Source: Actinomycetes bacterium
GTDB taxonomy: Bacteria > Actinomycetota > Actinomycetes > Actinomycetales > Cellulomonadaceae
Length of the DNA stretch: 5,319 bases
Assembly (NCBI GenBank): GCA_023462275.1
Contig: JAEWYD010000043.1
Coordinates: 1-5,319, forward strand
Reading direction: 5' to 3'
Positions 1 through 5,231 of this stretch are shown one piece after another; within the stretch, counting starts at the first letter, position 1, and every line of letters starts with the position of its first letter. The position numbers and the translations under genes were made by a program. The notes beneath the pieces are model-generated. The model saw only the letters and a list, made by a program, of their open reading frames with translations. It was not told the origin of the DNA and did no database searches.

Positions 1-165
1 GCGCTGGACCTCGATCTGCTCGGCCTCCGCCTCCTCGCGGATGCGCTGGGCGCGGGCACGCTCGGCCTCCACGCGGCGCCGGCCGCTGTTGCGTACCGCC
101 ACGGCGACGGCGACGGCGACGACCACGACGACGACCGCGATCACGATCCAGGCGATGGGATCCAT
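1..165 (-). CDS. Membrane-anchored coiled-coil protein, N-terminal part (gene cut by window edge)
   Basis: The first 55 codons of a minus-strand gene run off the left edge of the window. The start is the ATG at 165, preceded by a good Shine-Dalgarno (GAGGAG, 5 nt before the ATG). Residues 4-24 are a single hydrophobic helix made almost only of Val, Ala and Ile, with a short extracytoplasmic N-terminus. From residue 25 comes a basic stretch (RNSGRRR) and then a Glu/Arg/Ala-rich, heptad-like helix (from about residue 31) that looks like a coiled coil and continues past the edge. Many actinobacteria encode small proteins of this plan, one anchor helix plus a cytoplasmic charged helix, but I do not recognise a named family and cannot see the C-terminal part. 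No function is assigned. It is divergent from the thioredoxin-fold gene, with 262 bp between their starts. Confidence 0.75.
   Translation of the reverse strand, partial: MDPIAWIVIAVVVVVVAVAVAVAVRNSGRRRVEAERARAQRIREEAEAEQIEVQR
101..135. repeat. GGCGAC/GAC simple-sequence tract inside the anchor helix
   Basis: Three exact GGCGAC units (103-120) are followed by GAC-type triplets up to about 135. On the minus strand these encode the alternating Val/Ala stretch of the partial membrane protein. The hexamer keeps the reading frame, so slippage would lengthen or shorten the helix by two residues at a time. Confidence 0.5.
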
Positions 166-427
166 GGGGGCTCCTCAGGTCGGGCTCGGACAGGTCTTTC
201 AATTGGACGGCCGGGACCTGCGCCCCGCAACCGGCCCCCCCATCCGGCGCGCCGGCTTCACCCGGCCCAGTGCGGGAGCAGGGGGCGGGATAGCCACCGT
301 GCAACCGCTGACAAGTTCGCCTCGTGAGACGCCGGTCACCGGCGGGAAGCACCCGGCCCCCGGGGGTGTTGGGGCCCCTGGGCACGCCGCACCGGTCGAC
401 GCGCCTCACCCGACCGGGAGGACGAGA
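166..427. other. Divergent spacer with a cluster of short palindromes
   Basis: This gene-free spacer separates the minus-strand partial gene from the plus-strand thioredoxin gene. It holds several exact palindromes: CCGGCGCGCCGG at 244-255, GCCGGT-C-ACCGGC at 331-343, CCCCCGGGGG at 357-366 and GGGGCCCC at 371-378. The last two lie where GGCCCC (355-360) can also pair with GGGGCC (371-376) as a hairpin. A CTGACA hexamer at 308-313 resembles a -35 box, but no TAnnnT follows at a suitable distance. I therefore cannot place a promoter for either gene. At this GC content some short palindromes arise by chance; the 12- and 13-bp ones are the most operator-like. Confidence 0.35.
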
Positions 428-955
428 GTGCTCGACGACACCACCGGCCGCCTCGTCCTGGTGGTCCTGCTCCTGGCCGCGGCCTCGGCCGTCCTGGCGC
501 TGCGCCGACGGCGGGACGGGACCTTCGCGGCACCGCGCGCCGCCACGGCCACCGTCACGCCCGACGAGCTCGGCGCGCCCCTCGGCCGCCGGGCGACGTT
601 CGTGCAGTTCTCGGCGCGTACGTGCGCCATCTGCCCGCAGGTCCGGCGCACCCTCGCGGACGTCGCGGCGCGGGCGGACGGCGTCGCGCACGTGGACGTG
701 CCTGCGGACGAGCGCCTGGACCTCGCGAGCCGGTTCGGCGTCCTGCGCACGCCGACGGTGCTCCTGGTCGACGGGACCGGTACCGTCCGCGGACGGACCT
801 CGGGCCCGATGACGGCCGGCCAGGCGGTCGCCGCGCTGGCCGCCCTGGGCGTGCCGGCGGGTCGCACCGAGCCCTCGTCCACGGGCGCCGCCGGTACCCG
901 CACCACCCGCACCGCCCGCACCGCCCGCACCACCGAAGGGAGCCGCCGTGGCTGA
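428..955 (+). CDS. Membrane-anchored thioredoxin-fold protein (CAIC active site)
   Basis: The 175-residue protein is probably a thiol-disulfide reductase or thiol sensor tethered to the membrane. Residues 9-25 form one hydrophobic helix followed by RRRR, which should keep the C-terminal domain in the cytoplasm. The thioredoxin fold runs from about 43 to 140: a beta strand (ATFVQFS), the redox motif C66-A-I-C69 with P70 after it, and the cis-proline loop RTP (P109) before the strand TVLLVDG. The motif is CAIC, not the classical CGPC, so the redox potential may differ. The tail (about 146-175) is disordered and Thr/Arg-rich. The start is the GTG at 428, chosen because GGGAGG lies 6 nt upstream and the TM helix follows at once. 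The open frame extends upstream to 41 but encodes nothing recognisable. The stop overlaps the DUF4395 start by 8 nt, so coupled translation is likely. Confidence 0.85.
   Translation: MLDDTTGRLVLVVLLLAAASAVLALRRRRDGTFAAPRAATATVTPDELGAPLGRRATFVQFSARTCAICPQVRRTLADVAARADGVAHVDVPADERLDLASRFGVLRTPTVLLVDGTGTVRGRTSGPMTAGQAVAALAALGVPAGRTEPSSTGAAGTRTTRTARTARTTEGSRRG
896..934 (+). repeat. 9-bp tandem repeat encoding a Thr-Arg-Thr/Ala tail
   Basis: Four 9-bp units (ACCCGCACC twice, then GCCCGCACC twice) are followed by a partial ACC. In frame they encode TRT-TRT-ART-ART at the C-terminus of the thioredoxin-fold protein. The array ends 13 bp before the start codon of the DUF4395 gene, just ahead of its ribosome binding site. 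Copy-number change would be in frame and would alter only the tail length. Confidence 0.75.
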
Positions 956-1421
956 GCAGGCACCAGGAGCCGTCGACGCCACGCGAGGCATCGACCCGCG
1001 CGGACCGCGCTTCGGCGCCGGCGTGAGCGCCACGCTGCTGGGCGTCGCCGTCGTGCTCGGCGAGAACGCGGCGGGCCGGGCGGTGCTGGCCGTCGCCGCG
1101 CTGCTGTTCCTCGTCGGCACCGTGCGCGGTCCGCAGCGGTCGGTGCAGGGCTGGGCGTTCCGACGGTGGGTCCGGCCCCGCCTCGCGGCACCCCTCTACC
1201 TGGAGGAGCCGGAGCCGCCGCGGTTCGCGCAGGCCGTCGGCCTCGTCGTGACCGTCGCCGGGCTCGCGCTCAGCCCGGTCACCCCGCTCGCCGTCCCGGT
1301 CGCGGGCGCGATCGCCCTGGTGGCCGCGTTCCTCAACGCCGCCTTCGGCTTCTGCCTCGGCTGCGAGATGTACCTGGCGCTCCGGCGTCTGCGCGCCTCG
1401 GCGGGCCGCCGGGCCTCCTGA
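948..1421 (+). CDS. DUF4395 family integral membrane protein
   Basis: The 157-residue protein matches the DUF4395 plan as I know it: an N-terminal IDPRGPRFGAG motif (15-25), a helix pair at about 26-59, a PF/WAFR-type loop with VRPRL (75-79), the PPRFAQ motif (90-95) that opens the second half, two more helices at about 97-129, and the signature FGFCLGCEMY (133-142). C136 and C139 form a CxxC pair near the end of the last helix, close to the cytoplasmic face. The function of DUF4395 is not established. Genes of this family often sit beside thioredoxin-like or sulfurtransferase genes in actinobacteria, as here. The start is the GTG at 948, with GGGAG 6-7 nt upstream inside the preceding gene; the two frames overlap by 8 nt. 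My inference is that the CLGC pair exchanges disulfides with the neighbour's CAIC. Confidence 0.88.
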   Translation: MAEQAPGAVDATRGIDPRGPRFGAGVSATLLGVAVVLGENAAGRAVLAVAALLFLVGTVRGPQRSVQGWAFRRWVRPRLAAPLYLEEPEPPRFAQAVGLVVTVAGLALSPVTPLAVPVAGAIALVAAFLNAAFGFCLGCEMYLALRRLRASAGRRAS

Positions 1422-1433
1422 CGCCGGCGCGCC

Positions 1434-2492
1434 TCAGCGCTTCTTCGCCGGCCGCGGCGGCCCGACGGCGCCGCGCGACGCCGCCCAGATGTCGATGCCG
1501 GCGTCCACGGCGTCCTGGTCGATGGTGGCGAGCTCCTCGGCGGTGAAGTCGAGGCGCGCGAGGGCGCCCAGGTTCTCCTCGAGCTGCGCCACCGAGCTCG
1601 CCCCGGCGACCACGGAGGTGACGCGCGGGTCGCGGAGCGCCCACGCCAGCGCCATCTGCGGCAGCGTCTGCCCGCGCTCCTGGGCGAGGGCGTCCAGGCG
1701 CCTCACGTGCTCGAGCGCCTCCGGCTTGAGCAGCCCGGGGTCGAGGGACTTGCCCTGCGACGCCCGGGACCCCTCGGGGATCCCACCCAGGTACTTGTCG
1801 GTGAGCATCCCCTGCGCCAGCGGCGAGAAGGCGATGCAGCCGACCCCGGCGTCCTCGAGCACGTCGAGCAGCGACTCCTCGATCCAGCGGTTCAGCATCG
1901 AGTACGACGGCTGGTGGATGAGCAGCGGCGTCCCCAGCGACGCGAGGATCTCCACCGCGCGGCGCGTGTCCGCCGGGCTGTACGACGAGATGCCCGCATA
2001 GAGCGCCCGCCCCGAGCGCACGGCCTGGTCGAGCGCGCCCATGGTCTCCTCGAGCGGCGTCGTCGGGTCGAAGCGGTGGCTGTAGAAGATGTCCACGTAG
2101 TCCAGGCCGAGCCGCTCGAGCGACTGGTCGAGGCTGGCCAGCAGGTACTTGCGCGATCCGCCGCCCTGCCCGTACGGACCCGGCCACATGTCGTACCCGG
2201 CCTTGGTGGAGATGACGAGCTCGTCGCGGAACGGCCGCAGGTCCGTGCGCAGCAGGCGGCCGAAGCTGCGCTCCGCGGCCCCGTAGGGCGGCCCGTAATT
2301 GTTGGCCAGGTCGAAGTGCGTCACCCCGAGGTCGAACGCGCGGCGGACGACGGCGCGCTGCGTCTCGAAGGCGCGGTCGTCGCCGAAGTTGTGCCACAGG
2401 CCGAGCGAGATGGCGGGCAGGTCCAGGCCGCTGCGGCCAGTCCGGCGGTAGGTCATCCGCTCGTAGCGGCTCGGGTCGGGCTCGTAGGTCAC
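1434..2492 (-). CDS. mgrA: L-glyceraldehyde-3-phosphate reductase-type aldo/keto reductase (YghZ/Gpr-like)
   Basis: The 352-residue protein is a soluble NADPH-dependent aldo/keto reductase very close in sequence to E. coli YghZ (Gpr), which reduces L-glyceraldehyde 3-phosphate and methylglyoxal. Matching blocks include SLGLWHNFG (29-37), HFDLANNYGPP (59-69), ISTKAGYDMWPGPYG (94-108), RKYLLASLDQSL (114-125) and YVDIFYSHR (132-140). The AKR tetrad is intact: D61, Y66, K97 and H139. The cofactor-binding end GASSVAQLEEN is present near 317-327, and the length suits the family. The start is a GTG at 2492 with GAGGAG 6 nt upstream. It lies 58 bp downstream of the desaturase on the same strand, so one transcript is likely. 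Its likely role is clearing reactive aldehydes. It converges on DUF4395 with only 12 bp between the stops. In older annotations the family is often called a potassium-channel beta-subunit homologue. Confidence 0.93.
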   Translation of the reverse strand: MTYEPDPSRYERMTYRRTGRSGLDLPAISLGLWHNFGDDRAFETQRAVVRRAFDLGVTHFDLANNYGPPYGAAERSFGRLLRTDLRPFRDELVISTKAGYDMWPGPYGQGGGSRKYLLASLDQSLERLGLDYVDIFYSHRFDPTTPLEETMGALDQAVRSGRALYAGISSYSPADTRRAVEILASLGTPLLIHQPSYSMLNRWIEESLLDVLEDAGVGCIAFSPLAQGMLTDKYLGGIPEGSRASQGKSLDPGLLKPEALEHVRRLDALAQERGQTLPQMALAWALRDPRVTSVVAGASSVAQLEENLGALARLDFTAEELATIDQDAVDAGIDIWAASRGAVGPPRPAKKR

Positions 2493-2550
2493 GGGTGTCT
2501 CCTCTCGGGGACCACCCTGGCACGGCCCGCCGACGGCGTCGTGCCGGTCC

Positions 2551-3630
2551 TCACCGCGCGGAGCGGAGCTCCAGGGTGAGGGGGCACTGGAACGGGTCGC
2601 GCGCCGCGAGCCCCACGCGGTTGAGGTACTGGACGACGATCCGGTACGAGCCGAGCAGCGTCGTCTCGGTGTAGGCGATCCCGCGCTCCTGGCAGTACGC
2701 GCGCACGATCGGCCGGGCCTGGCGCAGGTGCGGCCGCGGCATGCTCGGGAAGAGGTGGTGCTCGACCTGGTGGTTGAGGCCGCCGGTGAACCAGTCGACG
2801 GCGCGCGTGCCCGTGACGTTCCGGCTCATGAGCACCTGGCGCCGCAGGAAGTCGATCTTCGAGTCGGGCGGGACGACCGGCATGCCCTTGTGGTTGGGCG
2901 CGAACACGGCCCCCATGTAGAGGCCGAAGAGCCCGAGCTGCACGCCGAGGAACGCGAACCCCATGCCCACCGGCAGCGCCCAGAAGACGAGCGCCACGTA
3001 CCCGACGAGCCGCACGGTGACCAGCACGATCTCGACCGGACGCCGCTTCACGGGCCCGCGGCCGAAGATGGTCCGCACCCCGGAGACGTGCAGGTTCAGG
3101 CCCTCGAGCAGCAGGAGCGGGAAGAAGAGCCAGCCCTGGCGCTGGGCGACCCAGCCCCGCAGGCCGGTTCGCGGGGCGGCGTCGGGGTCCGCGTGGAAGA
3201 CGAGGACGCCATTGGCGATGTCCGGGTCGGTGCCGACCTGGTTCGGCTTGGCGTGGTGCCGGCTGTGCTTGTGCGTCCACCAGCCGTAGCTCATGCCGGC
3301 GTAGAGGTTCGCGATCGTCAGGCTCGCCCAGTCGTTCCAGCGGCCCGAGGCGAAGATCTGTCGGTGCGCGGCGTCGTGCCCGAGGAACATGACCTGACCG
3401 AGCACGAGGGCCAGCAGGGCCGCGATGACCAGCTGCCACCACGTGTGGCCGAGGAGCACGACGGCGGCGCCGAGAGCGAGCAGCAGGGCCGTCAGGATGC
3501 CGAACTGCGTCCAGTAGTAGCCCAGGCGGCGGCGCATCAGCCCCGCGTCGTGGACCCGCCGGGAGAGCTCGGTGAAGTCGCTGACCTGCCTCGCTGCGGC
3601 ACGAGGGGTGTCGGTGGTACCGGCGCTCAT
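2551..3630 (-). CDS. Membrane fatty-acid (acyl-CoA) desaturase, three histidine boxes
   Basis: The 359-residue integral membrane di-iron desaturase would insert a double bond into an acyl chain. All three histidine boxes are present: H85-DAA-H89, H122-SR-HH126 (preceded by WWTHK) and QVEHH at 288-292 within NHQVEHHLFPSMPR. The Gln at the first place of box three is typical of the acyl-CoA and front-end type. Further histidines at 120 and 247 may also bind iron. Hydrophobic segments lie at about 43-62, 66-84, 165-180, 201-221 and 225-245. The start is the ATG at 3630 with GGAAG about 4 nt upstream; the frame stays open to 3906, but the extra 92 codons would cross the cspA promoter and start. 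There is no cytochrome b5 or ferredoxin domain, and no reductase gene nearby, so the electron donor is encoded elsewhere. The substrate and bond position cannot be told from sequence. It is divergent from cspA and probably shares control with it. Confidence 0.93.
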   Translation of the reverse strand: MSAGTTDTPRAAARQVSDFTELSRRVHDAGLMRRRLGYYWTQFGILTALLLALGAAVVLLGHTWWQLVIAALLALVLGQVMFLGHDAAHRQIFASGRWNDWASLTIANLYAGMSYGWWTHKHSRHHAKPNQVGTDPDIANGVLVFHADPDAAPRTGLRGWVAQRQGWLFFPLLLLEGLNLHVSGVRTIFGRGPVKRRPVEIVLVTVRLVGYVALVFWALPVGMGFAFLGVQLGLFGLYMGAVFAPNHKGMPVVPPDSKIDFLRRQVLMSRNVTGTRAVDWFTGGLNHQVEHHLFPSMPRPHLRQARPIVRAYCQERGIAYTETTLLGSYRIVVQYLNRVGLAARDPFQCPLTLELRSAR

Positions 3631-3667
3631 GGGACTTCCGCTCTGGTCGACGCGTACGAGCCAGGAC

Positions 3668-3711
3668 CGCTCGCGGGGCTTTGAGCGTAACTCAGGGCCG
3701 CCCCGCGAGCG
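3668..3711. promoter_or_regulatory. Perfect 12-bp inverted repeat between desaturase and cspA (candidate operator/hairpin)
   Basis: CGCTCGCGGGGC (3668-3679) is repeated exactly as GCCCCGCGAGCG (3700-3711). In the 20-bp centre a second small inverted repeat, TGAG-CGTAA-CTCA (3682-3694), can stack inside. On the minus strand a TAnnnT hexamer (TACGCT, 3689-3684) sits in this centre and could be the desaturase -10 box, though no good -35 is seen. The right arm abuts the TTGCCG hexamer proposed as the cspA -35. The position, 37 bp upstream of the desaturase start, suits a shared operator or a leader hairpin. A terminator is unlikely, because both flanking genes point away. Confidence 0.55.
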
Positions 3712-3745
3712 TTGCCGTGGAAATCTCTCGGCACTCGGGTAGGCT
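3712..3745 (+). promoter_or_regulatory. Probable cspA promoter (TTGCCG ... TAGGCT)
   Basis: TAGGCT at 3740-3745 fits the actinobacterial TAnnnT -10 pattern and would place the transcript start near 3752. TTGCCG at 3712-3717 is the nearest -35-like hexamer, but the 22-bp gap is longer than usual, so the -10 is the firmer half of this call. Confidence 0.4.
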
Positions 3746-3751
3746 GGCCTC

Positions 3752-3853
3752 ACGTTGTAGGAGTGAATGCCGTGGTTGCAGTACCCGAGCAGAAACCCCT
3801 CACCGCCAGCACCGAACCGCGGGGCTGGGTTGACTGCTCTGAGAGGAGCTTCC
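3752..3853 (+). promoter_or_regulatory. cspA 5' leader with an in-frame upstream ATG
   Basis: If transcription starts near 3752, the cspA mRNA has a leader of about 100 nt, in keeping with long cold-shock leaders known from other bacteria. The leader contains AGGAG (3759-3763) and an ATG at 3767 that stays open and in frame with cspA, so it could be read as a 29-residue N-terminal extension (MPWLQYPSRN...). It can also fold in two competing ways: CCAGC (3806-3810) pairs with GCTGG (3824-3828), or AACCC (3794-3798) pairs with GGGTT (3827-3831). Whether it works as a thermosensor is inference. Confidence 0.4.
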
Positions 3854-4057
3854 ATGGCTACTGGAGTCGTGAAGTGGTTCAACGCCGAGAAGGGCTTCGG
3901 CTTCATCGCCCCTGACGACGGCGGCGCCGACGTCTTCGCCCACTACTCCGCCATCGACGGGCGCGGCTACCGCTCCCTCGAGGAGAACCAGCGCGTGGAG
4001 TTCGAGGTGACGCAGGGTCAGAAGGGCCCGCAGGCCTCGAACATCCGCGCCATCTGA
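3854..4057 (+). CDS. cspA: CspA-family cold shock protein
   Basis: The 67-residue single cold-shock domain is a small beta-barrel that binds single-stranded RNA or DNA and melts secondary structure in mRNA. It starts MATGVVKWFNAEKGFGFI. RNP1 is KGFGFI (13-18) and RNP2 is VFAHYS (27-32), where Ala29 and Tyr31 replace the more usual Val and Phe. The aromatic surface W8, F9, F15, F17, F28, H30 and Y31 is otherwise complete, and the end QGQKGPQASNI (54-64) is typical. The start is the ATG at 3854 with GAGAGGAG ending 5 nt upstream, which gives the normal family length; the open frame continues to an ATG at 3767 (see the leader). A strong hairpin follows, so the gene is probably transcribed alone. 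Family members can be cold-induced or constitutive; the divergent desaturase favours a link to temperature. Confidence 0.96.
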   Translation: MATGVVKWFNAEKGFGFIAPDDGGADVFAHYSAIDGRGYRSLEENQRVEFEVTQGQKGPQASNIRAI

Positions 4058-4106
4058 CTCGGCGCTCACTGAGCCGCCCGCTCCCCCGCACCGGGGTCCG
4101 GGCATC

Positions 4107-4145
4107 CGCGACGGCCCGCCCCACACCGGGGGGTGGGCCGTCGCG
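4107..4145 (+). terminator. Strong GC hairpin terminator after cspA
   Basis: The arms CGCGACGGCCC (4107-4117) and GGGCCGTCGCG (4135-4145) pair exactly over 11 bp. The stem extends inward by a G-U pair and four more G-C pairs, leaving a 7-nt loop (4123-4129). It begins 49 bp after the cspA stop. The downstream sequence has only scattered T residues and no U-tract, as is common for actinobacterial hairpin terminators. Confidence 0.75.
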
Positions 4146-4174
4146 TCGTCTCCGGCCGCCGTCGGAGTGATGTC

Positions 4175-4215
4175 ACGGCGTACAACGTGTAAACAGCCGA
4201 TGAACGCCGTAGCCT
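4175..4215 (+). promoter_or_regulatory. Leaderless-type promoter with nested inverted repeats
   Basis: TAGCCT at 4210-4215 is a TAnnnT -10 box placed 6 nt before the ATG at 4222, so transcription would start at the A of the start codon. A weak TGTAAA (4188-4193) lies 16 bp upstream as a possible -35. Overlapping it is TACA-ACG-TGTA (4181-4191), an operator-like inverted repeat. This in turn lies within a wider 7-bp repeat, ACGGCGT (4175-4181) and ACGCCGT (4204-4210), whose right arm touches the -10 box. A repressor bound here would block the promoter; none is known. Confidence 0.45.
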
Positions 4216-4221
4216 CGGCCG

Positions 4222-4989
4222 ATGACGACATGGCGGCTCCCGGCCACCGCGGTCACCCTCGGTGTGGCCGTGCTGGCCCTCGTCGCGCTCGCGGCGCGGG
4301 TGCTGCACGTCTCCACCGGTGAGTTCACGCGCGACCCGGCGGCGCTCGCGCCCGGCCTGCCCTTCTACGGCGGGTCCGTCTCGATCCTGTCGGCCGTGGT
4401 CTGGGGCGTCGCCGGCGCGCTCTGCCTGTTCGTCGCGTGGACGACGCCGGCATACCGCCGCGCCCTCGTCCTCCTCGGGACCCTGGCCCTGCTCCTCCTG
4501 GCCGACGACGTCCTCATGGTCCACGACGACCTCGGGCCCCGGGTCGGCATCCCCGACGAGGCCTTCTACGTCGTGTACGCGGTGCTCGCGGCGCTGTGCG
4601 TCGGGGCGCTGCGCGGCCGGCTGCGGCGTGGCCCGGGCGCGGCGCTGCTGCTCGGCGGCGCGCTGCTCGGGCTCTCGGTCGCCATCGACACCCTCGACCG
4701 CGAGGGCGACCTCTGGTTCCTCGCCGAGGACGGCGCCAAGCTCCTCGGGGGCCTCGTCTGGATCACCGTCCCCGTGCTCGCGTACACCGCCGCCCGGGTC
4801 GCCATGACGACCGAGCCGCTCGACGCCGCCCCGCCGCCCGAGCCGGGCCCGGACGCGTCCGCTCAGCGGCCGCGGAACCTGTCGATCTCGCGCCGCTCGC
4901 GCTTGGTCGGCCGCCCCGTGCCCCTGAGCCGGGACGCCACCGGGGCGACGAACTCCCGCGGCGGTGGCGGCGGCGTCCTGTCCACGTAG
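4222..4989 (+). CDS. Uncharacterised six-helix membrane protein with buried Asp/His motifs
   Basis: The 255-residue protein has about six hydrophobic helices (roughly 8-28, 50-73, 80-100, 114-130, 139-155 and 174-194). Charged residues recur at helix ends: DD at 95-96, HDD at 101-103, D156 and D159, and EDGAK at 169-173. This ordered set resembles other uncharacterised bacterial membrane proteins with DE...HE-type motifs and could bind a metal or carry an active site, but I cannot name the family and assign no function. After residue 198 the chain is Pro/Ala-rich and polar. Residues 214-255 are encoded antisense to the S4 gene, are rich in Arg, Ser and Gly, and look like read-on sequence without a domain. 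The ATG at 4222 has no Shine-Dalgarno, but a -10 box lies 6 nt upstream, which suggests leaderless translation. Confidence 0.7.
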   Translation: MTTWRLPATAVTLGVAVLALVALAARVLHVSTGEFTRDPAALAPGLPFYGGSVSILSAVVWGVAGALCLFVAWTTPAYRRALVLLGTLALLLLADDVLMVHDDLGPRVGIPDEAFYVVYAVLAALCVGALRGRLRRGPGAALLLGGALLGLSVAIDTLDREGDLWFLAEDGAKLLGGLVWITVPVLAYTAARVAMTTEPLDAAPPPEPGPDASAQRPRNLSISRRSRLVGRPVPLSRDATGATNSRGGGGGVLST

Positions 4990-5225
4990 CACTCGGCGGC
5001 GACGACGGCGCTCGCCCGCTTGGTGATGACGGCGGTCACCTCGTAGACGCGCTCGCGCCCGGGCAGCTGGACGGCGACCTCGTCGCCGGGCCCGACCAGG
5101 GTCGCGGGCTTGGCCCGGTCGCCGTTCACGCGCACGTGTCCGGCCCGGCACGCGGCCGCGGCCTGCGAACGCGTCGTGTAGAGCCGGACGCCCCAGATCC
5201 AGGCGTCGACGCGCGCGCGGTCCAT
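4863..5225 (-). CDS. S4-domain RNA-binding protein, Hsp15 (HslR)-like
   Basis: The 120-residue protein has an N-terminal S4 RNA-binding domain (about 5-60), with RVDAWIWGVRLYTTRSQAAAACRAGHVRVNG at 5-35 forming the usual helix-turn-beta core. PGDEV (46-50) follows, then a basic C-terminal extension with CYVDRTPPPPP (79-89) and GRPTKRERREIDRFRG (104-119). This matches actinobacterial relatives of E. coli Hsp15, a heat-shock protein that binds stalled 50S subunits carrying peptidyl-tRNA. The ribosome-rescue role here is inferred from the family. The start is the ATG at 5225, where the family begins (M-x-R-x-R-V-D); the frame extends to 5288, but that part encodes only Gly/Trp/Val-rich repeat sequence. 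No Shine-Dalgarno is visible, and a GAGACT hexamer ends 6 nt before the ATG, so the gene may be leaderless. Its 3' end overlaps the convergent membrane-protein gene by 127 bp. Confidence 0.9.
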   Translation of the reverse strand: MDRARVDAWIWGVRLYTTRSQAAAACRAGHVRVNGDRAKPATLVGPGDEVAVQLPGRERVYEVTAVITKRASAVVAAECYVDRTPPPPPREFVAPVASRLRGTGRPTKRERREIDRFRGR

Positions 5226-5231
5226 GACGCC

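Noticed and set aside
307..336. CTGACA at 308-313 as a promoter -35 for the thioredoxin gene
   Set aside because: There is no TAnnnT hexamer 16-19 bp downstream, and the start codon is over 110 bp away.
41..427. Upstream extension of the thioredoxin-fold reading frame, open from an ATG at 41
   Set aside because: It runs antisense through the partial membrane-protein gene, encodes low-complexity Arg/Thr/Ala sequence, and the GTG at 428 has a proper Shine-Dalgarno followed directly by the anchor helix.
1403..1463. Possible bidirectional terminator: GGGCCGCC (1403-1410) with GGCGGCCC (1456-1463)
   Set aside because: The arms are only 8 bp, 45 bp apart, lie inside the two convergent coding regions and are pure G/C, so chance is a sufficient explanation.
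2514..2577. ACCCTGG (2514-2520) and CCAGGGT (2571-2577) inverted repeat around the desaturase stop
   Set aside because: The 7-bp arms with a 50-bp gap are weak, the right arm is coding, and no other terminator or operator sign is present.
3631..3906. N-terminal extension of the desaturase frame up to 3906
   Set aside because: It would cover the inverted repeat and the cspA promoter, leader and start on the opposite strand, and encodes no recognisable domain. The ATG at 3630 gives the usual family length.
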